From: Treponema sp.
Lineage (GTDB): Bacteria > Spirochaetota > Spirochaetia > Treponematales > Breznakiellaceae
Assembly: GCA_031257695.1 (NCBI GenBank)
Contig: JAIROB010000105.1
Coordinates: forward strand, 1 to 27,142
Length of the DNA stretch: 27,142 nucleotides
Direction: 5' to 3'
Numbering within the stretch: the stretch's first letter is position 1; each line of letters opens with the position of its first letter. Below, piece after piece: positions 19,001 to 24,301 of the stretch. The notes below the pieces were generated by a model. That model was not told the origin of the DNA. It saw nothing but the letters and a program-made list of their open reading frames with translations, and did no database searches. Both the position numbers and the translations under genes were made by a program.

Positions 19001-22000
19001 AGATACTGTTTGTGATTCCCGAGGACGCCCTGAGCGGCGAGGTTTATGTTCTTTCGGAGGGGATACAGAGCAATACCCTGTCCTTTACGGTGAGGAACCG
19101 GGGCTTTGATCTGCGCCCCTCCGCAAATATCCTGGAACTCAACGCCGGGGAGGAGAAAACGATTCCCCTTGCCATAACGGGGCATGATGACACAGTTTCC
19201 CTGAGCCTTGCCTGCGATCCCGGCGCTCCCTTTACAGCCGCCCTGAGCAGAACCGCTGTGAAACCCAAAGAACCCCTGGAGCTGACCGTAAAAGCCGACG
19301 CCTTTGCGGGGACCGGAAGCTGGCTTGTGGTTGTTCGCGGCGAAAACCGGGGCTTTGAAGATTCCGCAGAAATACGGGTTGTCATCGGCAGTTCCCTTCG
19401 CATTGCCACCGAGAGCCTTCCGGACGCTCTGGTGGATGTCGGCTATTACGCCGAACTTGCCAGTCAAAACGCCAGGGGTTCCCTTACCTACCGGGTGGCG
19501 CGGGGCAGCTTCCCTCCGGGGCTTTCCATGACCCCCCTGGGCATTATAAGCGGACAGTCCGCGGAAAGAGGCCGGTACGAAATGGATATTGAAGCGCGGG
19601 ACAGCATGGGCTGGAAGGATAAACGCTCCTTTGCCATTACCGTGTGGGAAGAATACTGGGGGCAGGCCGGGAAAGACGGCGGGAACACCCGGTTCGTAAA
19701 AACGGATCTGGGCGCCAACGATGCTACCGCCTGGATCTACCAGGGAGAGGAGCCTGTTGTTCAGCTTCTTGGCGCGGAGGACAGGATCATCGCCCTGGGC
19801 GGCAAAAACCTGTTTGCCCTGGATGTGAGGGACGGCTCCCGGTCCTGGAGTGTGCCGGGAACCTATAAGACCATACTCTGCGCCGGGGCCAAACTCTACG
19901 CCCTGGCGGAAGGAGGGCGGCTTGATGTCAGGGACCCCCGGAACGGCGCCCTGTTGTGGACCCGGAATAATATAGAAGGGATCAGCTCCGACGGGGCCAC
20001 CGTGCTTGAGGAGACCGCCACCCGGCGCTTCTTTAGAAACGCCGAGCGGGGAACTTTGATTGAGGAGCAGCAAAGGGGCGAAGGCAGCGACGCTATTCTC
20101 TGGCATTACGGCTCGGCCTATGCGCTGCGGGACAGCGCCCTGGTTCCCCTGTACGGTCCCGGCGCAGCCTGGGATGCGGGGGAGAATATCCTTGCCGCGG
20201 CCGCGGATATCCGGGGAGGAGCGGCGCTCACCGAACAATCCCTCATCCTCTTTGACCGGAACATGGGGGAAACACAGCGGGTAGCCGCGGCTCATGGTCC
20301 GGGGGCGGCCTTGTCCCTGACCGACGGGGGCGTGTCGGTAATTGACGGAGGGTATCTGAGATCCTATGACCGGGAAGATCTGCGTTTCCAATGGGAGCGC
20401 AGGATAAACGGCCGCGCCATGCTTGGAAACGGCATTGAAAAAACGGTCGTTGCCGGCCCGGAGGGACTGACGGTTTTGAACCGCTACAACGGCAGCGTTA
20501 TATGGCAGGACGCAAAACCCTGCGCGGATTTTGCGCTCTACCACGGAAAAATATTTGCATCCCGGGGGGACGGTTCCATTGCGGCGTTTAACGGCGCCCC
20601 AAATGTCGCGGGCCCCGTAACGGAACTGCGGATCGATCCGCCGTCCCCCGGGGAATCGCTCTGGTATACCCGGCGGCCCAGGATCGAAATAAGCAGCGTC
20701 GACAGGGAAACCTACACCGCGCGGACCCTGATACGGGACAACGACGGCCCCTGGACCGACGCTCCCGCATCGTTTACGCCGGAGGACGGGGAACGCCTCA
20801 TTGCCGCTTACGGCGTGGACACCAGGGGGCTTGCGGGAGCGGAGGCCAGGCTGCAGTTCAGGGTTGACACCGGATTGCCCGATAGCGACATTGAACTATC
20901 CCCTGAAGAACCGGAGAGCGGCTGGCATAAGGAGCCCGTCACGATTGCCATAGAAGCCTGGGACGAGGTTTCGGGAATCGATTGGATTTGGACTTCTTCT
21001 TCGGCCTATGCCGGACCTGTGCTTCTTGCAGATCAGGGGATCCACCGCTTTTCCTGGCAGGCCCTGGATCGCGCGGGCAACCGGGAGCCGCTCCGGGAGG
21101 TGGAGATCAGAATCGATCTTGAGCCGCCCCAGGCGGAAGCCTCGGTGGAGCGCGGCTACGGCCTGGCGGAGCTTGCCCTTGCCGCCTTGGATTCGCTGTC
21201 GGGGGTGGCGTTTATCGAATACCGGATCGACGCCGGCGCGCCGCAGCGGTATGAGGAACCGGTCTTGTTTGCCGAGCCCGGAACCTACCGCATAGGCTAC
21301 CGGGCTTTTGACCGGGCGGGAAACGGCGGCGACTGGCAGAATTGCGATGTGTTCGTAGCGCCGGACAATACCGGCGCGGTCATTATCGACACGCCCCTCC
21401 TCAACGGCATGGCCCGCAAGGTGATGAGCCGCGCCCGAAACGGTATGCCCCTGGTTGGCAGGGAGGATCAGGAGTTCAGAGCCGGGGATCCCGGGGCAAT
21501 GACAAACCTCCCCTCATATACCCTGGGAGCGGAGTACATACGCTGGGATCCTGAGGACGCGGCGCTCGATGAAAACGCGGTCATTCGTTTCCGGGTAAAG
21601 CGGAACGCAGTGGTCTACCTGTTCCTGCCCCGCACTGTCCCGGCGCCCCGGGGCTGGAGTCTGGTGGAAGACAGGGCGGCGCTAAACCGCCTCTACTATC
21701 CCGGAGGAGCCGCGGTATATATGAGGCGTTACGGCGCCGGGGCCTTGGCGGAACTGCCGGGAACCCCCGCGGGCGCGGCGCTTCCCCTGATCATGGCGCA
21801 GGAAAGGGGCGAGCTGACCTCGGATATACTGATCCGCCGGGAAAAGGGCAAAGAAGGGTTCATCCTGGAAGCCCTGGTCCAGCCCCGGCTGCACAGCCGG
21901 CGGCTGCCCCTGCAAAGGCGCTGGTTCGCCAACGCCGGCGACGGCTGGGAGGCGCTGGAGGGGAACCGTTACGAAGGGGGCGCTCCGAAAGAAGCGTCCG

Positions 22001-22113
22001 TGGAAGAAGAGACCATTGCGGCGCCCCTGCGGTTCAGGCTGGAACTGTACACCCCGGACGGTGAAGTGGAGCGCCGGGTAGAAAAGGTGTGGGAAACGGA
22101 GGAGGAATTTTAA
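7051..22113 (+). CDS. Giant (5,020-residue) secreted multidomain Ig/beta-solenoid/TIG/PQQ-propeller protein
   Basis: A single uninterrupted 15-kb reading frame. Residues 1-24 are a signal peptide. Residues 25-155 form an N-terminal domain encoded by noticeably AT-richer DNA. About residues 160-1330 carry some eleven Ig-like modules, each ending in a D-x-TPP-type linker and often containing DxAGN. Residues 1334-3284 form a long beta-rich repetitive region. One section (about 2272-2881) has units of about 70 residues with a G-N-I-x-L-P...P-x-x-L-x-G pattern. About 3290-3420 may be a PPC-like domain with a CxxC (EGCEGCE). FN3-like sequence lies at 3531-3620, TIG/IPT at about 3747-3835 and 3937-4015, He_PIG-like sequence at 4117-4200 and a PQQ-type propeller at 4201-4520. 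Ig-like modules with DRAGN follow at 4521-4774, then a C-terminal domain to 5020. No LPxTG, autotransporter barrel or T9SS tail is seen. GGGGAG precedes the ATG. A surface fibre or adhesin secreted by the adjacent T2SS is a reasonable inference; substrate and partner are unknown. Confidence 0.93.
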   Translation: MRDNFKLIVLAGIFLCMAPLMAKALDYSNTYKINNDYEITITLKNADKIATNNGIRYYRGGRPSLDIDVTYNFVFIGSAYKPYYKTIVDVFDKNKNKIKSSEGIDTFSLSNFANLSGDISLTILVECWYQSANEALRDVFKTYLSSSTQFTLRFSEDTTVPVVTVSNGGIPVPDTLYARYPIELTGSAVDEGSGVNEGAWTYKLGSESTTAGNSVAASSLYFDRSLTFYARDRLENIGYKTIRLIADKTPPEITITASPSTEWAGGSGATITAYASDEQSGVDPNTWQYSTNGGSTWSAEGTTSQLTISSNGKHYVRFLVKDNAGNTGGGSITFGVDRTPPAVSITTSPSNEWTSGPQMTITASASDALSGVNRKTWQYSTNGGSTWSAEGTTTQLTISDEGRYNVSFGVKDNAGNTGITSITRGIDRIPPALEVTGGTGDAWSVNSTVVLNIRASDALSGLAFLEYSYQNSSYWSSLNLNQTSLTISSDGQKNFVFRARDAAGNSSSVTATVNIDTTLPYFLAYLNNCAYRESNGWVIPLIVSRVSDTGSGLDYGSFKYALDGGAWTTIPGSFSGSGFNLPVSIASLSAGNHTIKLSVADKAGNRAEQVFDFIADHTPPAITGGSTLGSTANGAPWTNQDRVACAVTDAETGLSSYSREVNTVLSNGYLSPFSGYSYTGKEFVFNSDAPDGTYRISIKAADNANNASERIFYYRLDRTPPDISSTLIKSISPSVTIGGTDALSGLNSGNCWTTALAGVSGAAGYTVNLPTGIHETEFTLRDVAGNSVTKMVSIYVDQNPPGVAITAPEYGSAEELSVKISISSSVMAINDVWYMLDGFKTVLGKANWNSLTIPLSSYAEGIHTIKAGALNEVGLSAESASHQFIVDRTAPELKGYELRSAANPERVIAEGEYIPGGSVQVNISAEDLYNNGSQKNRGIIKYYSWAITRKLSDTPFFTSDKRSAANEFTVQDFSDGLSYLCVRAEDGAGNLSQPLRIPVLQDQSSPGAPVIKSSTHAEALRAEQAGFLSRGEFSFSPAFGMKSGVKAYQWKVEKLYILNNIAGNALLVREGNRAEIDQEGRSGLSIELADNDENEFYQLSALCVGGNGKTGPWATYRFRIDSEAPRGLIVQAVPQVDSSSWYNQRDALIRWNKPQDMTGVAEYRHIVLDDEETRSSPLEERDTSSWGKTEDTQIKADLRNILGAKKSGKAHIGISAVDYAGNSKLGLFSFGYDFIPPQFNQSALLISDAENALGAGKLVRWGGVRDEESGPDRIVILVSSGDTTSAYTVEPELTEYIVSPLAEDKAYAVVVRAYDRAGNQAELYDVCVTGNTAMPSAYYIPYLETIKGYDISGKRRVEGGEISFEDLSLGIPEALELSAIVNSNGAVSRNSLGEIPLGDISVRDGAFQTGKSPGGAYELRSGGFTLEASAVGFSRDGGLSLEDAAYVRPVILSGVKQERRISLGAVNAGEPPLIQFSSGSSAIGAEARIESVYTENSGETQSGFDLTGVDSLFLSGGREWFGGAGISFDRKPLTGMGIRLEDAQGKALLGNCSMEAFSGNLTALLDISAQRPLSLVMGDAAYRVISAGIRGNLLDIYEAVLPLPAGYEPPELTVRNITIDSRTGTVRGGPDFSAGTIAITGPNGIGFEGTTIRLDSRGNLLVTGDFYSEAYGIYRAENILLSGQGIDWDLGVEIRDFSGEVHGFLINAQKARVTASGIFIAEGNISVWGNQQRVAALGLRGDRKDAVWQEGIISGTFYGDPGYGSPVQMSGGKVADEGVFAEAVIPLGDSIVDTTGAKQWTLPKARLYPNFAMTGSFPGERTLIVGNTPVRAENCYFDEQGLRIGKARVEHIPNLSPETLVFTGIGLRSQGLSVEGVSEGSVLFSASGWRIGYASLGFDGQGIKGRGSLELPEKMGGLALVFPETRITAEGFFASGNPDETLEILRFHGLPVFADGVELKVLEGAYALELASPRISLKAIGGPDIFFGKTVFDAEGKVLRGDRETRKVNFTALNSYRIGVENSGIDDQGFFLSGSISLQLFGRDIVIAGGTYRILPDLSVSGTGPDTGLTYSFGDWSISGKDIVFDPDRIRIGSNRVLFREVEFDIGEIPFSLDGRLLQKVTRNQELRVSLFGTGARIAETRFSEGGIEASVVITLPSVLGGQSFAFDKVGFKANGDFWIEKKVDKFNFTALGFSFAMEELTLDKLGLRAAKASITLPYSMEAVNFTVHDVTISAAGEVGIGSAAITPFTLWNMQFSLNNFSIVDGEAAFQGKVTLPSTLPEKLSGREIQIREFTASLEGGIRAMDICLEGDYTVPLGGVWNLLFRNVRISYAAGQPWVSAERTELLFPEGYGAKSGYVDQAKINPLNGQFVFSEIAFAADLHMNFWGVDFTLNKLKIDSKYSLEFGGSVRFPDSDLPAFLAGKTAAFNRFEIKSDGTLGAIDIKLEGLEGGIIPGLEGLVLKKGSVSLLKQGDKSLILDIGGNITLGSSMPAGLAGAALKIETFTYDTGARAIQRLKATAVLPTANSLGNAFSKLSIGVDWNEVKQTGYLNLAGNLILPSSLPAFLAGKEAKISNFKIGFDGVIQSFTAKFATEKNKAYNALGFLQLSDVAIEAALKSGVMKFALDGIAILPETRFPQGIGGLRTAIAMEFDTVSGLKAASAQASLPNANLFGSMELRGGKIGISKPEGKALEISVGGNIALPQSFPEGLRGIVVGIRTLTINTSGEIMDVDIGASGIGANIFGTAELINGSINFKKGAESEFLVNIGGSIRLSGAGLPEGLRNSTVEIRTLELSTRSGLRSFSAGLKGELGFSILGGLKITVSSIECSETGISMSASAKLPANYPNGLANAQFALSALKLQWNGALLDIKGGLKAWSMTLAGFTATMEELYFDKDAAGQFSVALKSCKVQLPHNFGSLGGQYVAIKNAKFSPRDGSFLGDIEVSKLETEIVGFKLILEKPSLSVSEGLVNFSKATLKLPDFLGKAELALKKVTLSASAGMKVSGGAFKLPNFNVGLFVFNNVMVNFSLSGSQYTLEGGGSVTIPGAGNISATLGFTTKSPTYPIGLKRAEFSYTLSVGGIPLGATGLFINGIAGGLSYGPPDEVPAIARGLFNDTGPRMKVGLSVGDSTGGSILSMKPTTWVDISNGTWAFKGSAAVLKGTLNFTADVTAALGSKGFVGSLAVDIRFARGEVTVYVFDKAGNVIMSGEGYVQFGIPQGIILDVWFIEIPSSDVWLAKVNAAFGKFTNGSTGVKGTVDAPVLGTVGVFVGTNGIKLGSLSSYTIEKPSWSKSIRFFGDDNIDSYDNRDSSGNEDTLYQFFVPPKGVDTAAPLSLLHEAYAGDETIPGSGLDRLVVVLEYPDGAPDLTVISPLGIEYSEGCEGCETIVEENGIIMIVFSEEAGIWQVRVRGLEDEAYRLHALGSMAMPLLELEEPALLPDFAAAKTRGEARVRGKTEKGLNSIRIFARESMELPGFDLGSYAVDPEGRFDMVVPLWDLGDGEYLIYAELEGPGAELFPPAYAPGKILLDRSDLPMLAPQARVAETDSGILSLRWHNTNAGRAVGYKVKIFDHGEETESIVYAGNITAMDFPGYAPGQEVSFSVAALDNTGGMGPWSEPVSIQPGYEKPLVNRPAALLERIEAKGLAGGFIEGVIRADIADFEDRGDAAGYVGVRYAGPPLEQPLTLRFAPPARVSEKGVEIPWFMGIGESMAPGLYEYPFEFFNEANGALRDPFILAVEIDWPEPEIFWIDPDEISGIRETTLTVHGRGFVPGTRVFWRDTELVILEGDSGTMKATMPPRFGAAEAQRADTEQGELVVQGPGGGRAVFPVTVLLPGYRLSLYTRTAETRPGGRADYALAVESLNGFGGNLSFRVVEKPEELEISLPEFALNPGADPVSGTIAIQAGKNALPGSYSVVIEGDGGKLLELVLAVRSAPPPPALSSVIPRAAYAGDTVHVYGNNLGREGKLFLNNREMPVSSWSEGEILFVIPEDALSGEVYVLSEGIQSNTLSFTVRNRGFDLRPSANILELNAGEEKTIPLAITGHDDTVSLSLACDPGAPFTAALSRTAVKPKEPLELTVKADAFAGTGSWLVVVRGENRGFEDSAEIRVVIGSSLRIATESLPDALVDVGYYAELASQNARGSLTYRVARGSFPPGLSMTPLGIISGQSAERGRYEMDIEARDSMGWKDKRSFAITVWEEYWGQAGKDGGNTRFVKTDLGANDATAWIYQGEEPVVQLLGAEDRIIALGGKNLFALDVRDGSRSWSVPGTYKTILCAGAKLYALAEGGRLDVRDPRNGALLWTRNNIEGISSDGATVLEETATRRFFRNAERGTLIEEQQRGEGSDAILWHYGSAYALRDSALVPLYGPGAAWDAGENILAAAADIRGGAALTEQSLILFDRNMGETQRVAAAHGPGAALSLTDGGVSVIDGGYLRSYDREDLRFQWERRINGRAMLGNGIEKTVVAGPEGLTVLNRYNGSVIWQDAKPCADFALYHGKIFASRGDGSIAAFNGAPNVAGPVTELRIDPPSPGESLWYTRRPRIEISSVDRETYTARTLIRDNDGPWTDAPASFTPEDGERLIAAYGVDTRGLAGAEARLQFRVDTGLPDSDIELSPEEPESGWHKEPVTIAIEAWDEVSGIDWIWTSSSAYAGPVLLADQGIHRFSWQALDRAGNREPLREVEIRIDLEPPQAEASVERGYGLAELALAALDSLSGVAFIEYRIDAGAPQRYEEPVLFAEPGTYRIGYRAFDRAGNGGDWQNCDVFVAPDNTGAVIIDTPLLNGMARKVMSRARNGMPLVGREDQEFRAGDPGAMTNLPSYTLGAEYIRWDPEDAALDENAVIRFRVKRNAVVYLFLPRTVPAPRGWSLVEDRAALNRLYYPGGAAVYMRRYGAGALAELPGTPAGAALPLIMAQERGELTSDILIRREKGKEGFILEALVQPRLHSRRLPLQRRWFANAGDGWEALEGNRYEGGAPKEASVEEETIAAPLRFRLELYTPDGEVERRVEKVWETEEEF
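7801..8340 (+). repeat. Two tandem near-identical Ig-module repeats (about 270 bp each)
   Basis: Two adjacent 90-residue modules inside the giant gene (7801-8070 and 8071-8340) are highly similar at the DNA level. They share the protein block TWQYSTNGGSTWSAEGTT, then QLTIS and VKDNAGNTG. Other Ig modules of the protein share only the framework (TPP linker, SG turn, AGN). This points to a recent tandem duplication and a place where module number could change by recombination. Confidence 0.85.
13864..15690 (+). repeat. About 70-residue solenoid repeats in the giant protein
   Basis: Units begin near 13864, 14272, 14500, 14713, 14935, 15145, 15360 and 15561, so most are spaced 67-76 codons apart, with the first spacing longer. 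Each starts with Gly-(Asn/Ser)-hydrophobic-x-Leu-Pro, continues with Pro-x-x-Leu-x-Gly (for example LPSSLPAFLAGKEAKI, LPQSFPEGLRG), then an alternating hydrophobic strand and G-x-hydrophobic. DNA identity is low, so this is an old protein repeat. I do not recognise a named family. Resemblance to AsmA/TamB-like or other beta-solenoid repeats is only in strand periodicity. Confidence 0.75.
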
Positions 22114-22880
22114 AGAACAAACTTTTTGATAGCCTGGCCGACGCCGCCTTTGCCGCAGTCGCCGGTGATCGCGCCGGCCAGCGCTTTTAGCTCATCCGAG
22201 GCATTGCCCATGGCGATGCCAAGACCTGCGGCGCAGATGATGTCTATGTCGTTTTTGCTGTCGCCGATGGCAATACTGTTTTCCCGGGGAATGTTCAGAG
22301 CCTCAAGGGCTATGGACATTCCCTTTGCTTTGCTTTCCCCCAGGAGTATTCCTTCAAAGTAATTTTCAAATATGTTAAGGTGAAAATAATCGCCGAGCAG
22401 TTTTTGTTCCGCATCGCTGGCGGGGCCGCCGATGGTCACCTTGGAAACGATTGCGCCGGAGTATTTCCTAAGGAAATCGTCCTCCCTGGTTATGGGCAGT
22501 ATCTCTCCGCCCCGGCCGTAACGCTCAGGAAGGTTGATCCCGTACACAGCCTCCACCCCTTCAAATACACAGAACTTATCCTGGGTAAAATAAAAGGCGC
22601 AGATTGACGGAAGTATCTCCCGGGGAACCCATTTGTGGTAGAGGGTTCTACCCCCCATAACAACCTGGGCGCCGGCGCCGGCGATAAGGCCGTCCAGCCA
22701 GGGCGCCTCCCGCAGCGTCCGGGGTATATGGCCCAGGGACCGGCCGGTGCTGAGAAAAATTTTATGGCCCCTGCGGTGCGCTTCTTCGATTGGCTCAAGG
22801 TCCTCCCGAAAGGGGCCCTGCAACCTGGTGATCAGGGTTTCGTCAATATCCAAAAAAATAGCCTTTTGTGCATTGTTCAT
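22110..22880 (-). CDS. Cof-type HAD phosphatase
   Basis: This 256-residue HAD-superfamily hydrolase is of the Cof (class IIB) type, cytoplasmic, and probably acts on sugar phosphates or similar small phosphoesters. All four motifs are visible: motif I DIDET (nucleophile Asp11, acid Asp13), motif II STGRS near 40, the motif III lysine in ESKAKGMSI, and motif IV GDSKNDIDI near 212 for magnesium. A C2-type cap lies between motifs II and III. The ATG at 22880 follows the preceding HAD gene by five bases, making it the last gene of the pyrE operon. GGGAG lies nine bases upstream. Its stop overlaps the stop of the giant gene on the other strand by three bases. The exact substrate cannot be read from sequence. 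Confidence 0.9.
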   Translation of the reverse strand: MNNAQKAIFLDIDETLITRLQGPFREDLEPIEEAHRRGHKIFLSTGRSLGHIPRTLREAPWLDGLIAGAGAQVVMGGRTLYHKWVPREILPSICAFYFTQDKFCVFEGVEAVYGINLPERYGRGGEILPITREDDFLRKYSGAIVSKVTIGGPASDAEQKLLGDYFHLNIFENYFEGILLGESKAKGMSIALEALNIPRENSIAIGDSKNDIDIICAAGLGIAMGNASDELKALAGAITGDCGKGGVGQAIKKFVL

Positions 22881-22885
22881 GCGCT

Positions 22886-23593
22886 TTAACTCCCGATTAT
22901 GGTTAAAATATCCTCAAGCCTGGCAACCTCATACTCCGCGTTTTTCCTGAGCTCGGGTATTTTTTCAGGCCAGATTTGGGCGATGTATTCGGTGGTGAGC
23001 ACCGTGGTCATTCCCGCTTCAGCGGCGCCCCGCAGCTCTTCGTGGCCCCCGTCTCCGGCGTAGAAACACTGCGCCGGCAGTTTAGCCCCGGGCGGCGCGG
23101 GCTGTATGCCGAGGCGTTCCAGGGCCAGGCGGTATATCCGGGGATCCGGTTTGAGGATCCCCGCTTCGCAGGAAAAGATGACATGATCAAAACAGGAGCT
23201 CAGGGGCGAGCTTTGCCAGTGGTGTATGTCCATGTCGTCGGCGTTGCTGACCAGACAGACCATGATGCCCAGCTCCCTGAGCTTTTTGAGGAGTTCCAGT
23301 TTTTGTTCCTCCACCCCGCGGAGGGCGCGGCCGATCCGTTCCAGCCGGGCGTCCGCGGCGCGCAGAAGCAGGGCCTCCTCTATGGCGCGGCCCCGGGTTA
23401 TGTGGCGGAACACGTTGTAGGGGCCCCGGATTTTTCCGCTTGCCCGCAGGTCGTAATCTATGTCGTTCCACCGCTCAAATTCGCTGCGCTCCATGTTCAG
23501 AACGGCGTATTCGCTTTCCCGAAAGTACTCGTCCTTCAAGGGATCTATCAGGGTAAAAAAAAGATCGAAGAGCGCTGCCCGTTTTTTTGCCAT
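22886..23593 (-). CDS. HAD-superfamily hydrolase (class I), atypical motif I
   Basis: This 235-residue HAD protein has a helical C1-type cap. Motif I reads FDLFFTL: the nucleophile Asp10 is present, but the usual second Asp (D-x-D) is Phe, as in some haloacid-dehalogenase-like and FDLFGTL-type members. Motif II is VCLVSNADD, the motif III lysine lies in GILKPDPRIY, and motif IV is AGDGGHEE. The missing general acid suggests weak or different phosphatase activity. The longer open frame upstream has no ribosome site; the ATG at 23593 has AGGAAAGGGA directly before it and begins MAKKRAALFD, as in homologous families. It starts eight bases after the pyrE stop and ends five bases before the Cof-type gene. 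A role in pyrimidine nucleotide housekeeping is possible from context only. Confidence 0.87.
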   Translation of the reverse strand: MAKKRAALFDLFFTLIDPLKDEYFRESEYAVLNMERSEFERWNDIDYDLRASGKIRGPYNVFRHITRGRAIEEALLLRAADARLERIGRALRGVEEQKLELLKKLRELGIMVCLVSNADDMDIHHWQSSPLSSCFDHVIFSCEAGILKPDPRIYRLALERLGIQPAPPGAKLPAQCFYAGDGGHEELRGAAEAGMTTVLTTEYIAQIWPEKIPELRKNAEYEVARLEDILTIIGS

Positions 23594-23601
23594 TCCCTTT
23601 C

Positions 23602-24189
23602 CTACTGTTTGCGCGAACCCGGTTTTACCGCGGGGATGCCCTGTTTGCAGAGCCCGCAGTCCTGCTGTTCCCAGTTTCCCGCCTCCGCCGCGCAGGCAGC
23701 GTAGAGGGGCCAAGGCAGGGGATGGCCCGGGGCCCTGCGGTCCACCACGCAGGCCAGGGCGCTGACGGTCGCCCCCAGCGCTTCCAGAACCGCGGCGCTT
23801 TCCCCGGAGGACTTTCCCGTGGTAACCACGTCTTCGGCGATGAGGATCTTCATGCCGCGGTCAACCTCAAAGCCCCGGCGCAATGTCATGGAGCCCCTGT
23901 CGTCCCGCTCGGTGAAGAAGCCCGGCAGGCCAAGTTGCCGGGCAAGCTCGTAGGCCACGACGATCCCCCCCATGGCGGGGCCCACCACCGCGTCTACAGC
24001 GAGGTTTCCCGCCGCAATGGCCGCCCTGAGCCGTTCCGCGACCCCCGAAAGGGCCTGCGCCGCCCGGTCGGGGTACTGCAGGAGCCGGGCGCACTGGAAA
24101 TACCGGTCCGAATGGCGGCCCGAGGAGAGGAGGAAATGCCCCTCCAGGAGGGCGCCGGACTCTTTGAGCAGGGCGATAACATCTTTCAT
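23602..24189 (-). CDS. pyrE: Orotate phosphoribosyltransferase
   Basis: This 195-residue enzyme transfers the phosphoribosyl group of PRPP to orotate, giving OMP in de novo pyrimidine synthesis. The PRPP-binding loop ILIAEDVVTTGKS is at 115-127. The N-terminal substrate motif HFLLSSGRHSDRY (18-30), VGPAMGGIVVAYELA (69-83), the flexible-loop region FFTERDD (91-97) and the C-terminal GIPAVKPGSRK (184-194) are all typical. The C-terminal CGLC pair (178-181), with C166, fits the clade that ends C-x-x-C...GIPxxKPGSR. I chose the ATG at 24189 over a frame extension of 16 codons because the protein then begins MKDVIALLKESGALLEG. No Shine-Dalgarno is visible, and a -10 box lies only six bases upstream, so the mRNA may be leaderless. 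First gene of a three-gene operon with two HAD hydrolases. Confidence 0.95.
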   Translation of the reverse strand: MKDVIALLKESGALLEGHFLLSSGRHSDRYFQCARLLQYPDRAAQALSGVAERLRAAIAAGNLAVDAVVGPAMGGIVVAYELARQLGLPGFFTERDDRGSMTLRRGFEVDRGMKILIAEDVVTTGKSSGESAAVLEALGATVSALACVVDRRAPGHPLPWPLYAACAAEAGNWEQQDCGLCKQGIPAVKPGSRKQ

Positions 24190-24195
24190 GGCTAG

Positions 24196-24225
24196 ACTAT
24201 ACCCGGGAACAGGGGCGGGCCGCAA
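24196..24225 (-). promoter_or_regulatory. pyrE promoter, predicted to give a leaderless mRNA
   Basis: On the minus strand TTGCGG (24225-24220), an 18-base spacer and TATAGT (24201-24196) form a sigma70-like promoter. Only CTAGCC separates the -10 box from the pyrE ATG at 24189, so the transcription start would fall at or next to the A of the ATG. No ribosome-binding site is present. Confidence 0.55.
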
Positions 24226-24244
24226 GGCAGGGAGCAATGAAGAG

Positions 24245-24271
24245 ACAACAAGGAACAGGTTCCCGTTGTTT
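24245..24271 (-). terminator. Imperfect hairpin between the protease gene and pyrE
   Basis: ACAAC-x-x-GGAA and TTCC-x-GTTGT (24245-24271) form an interrupted stem downstream of the minus-strand aspartic protease gene and upstream of the pyrE promoter. No convincing T run follows on the minus strand, so termination is only suggested by its position. Confidence 0.3.
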
Positions 24272-24301
24272 GCTCCTCCCTGTTGCCTGCCCGTTGAATT
24301 G

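Noticed and set aside
18718..20544. 608-codon minus-strand open frame inside the giant gene
   Set aside because: It is antisense to TIG and propeller domains, with no recognisable motifs. It is a shadow frame.
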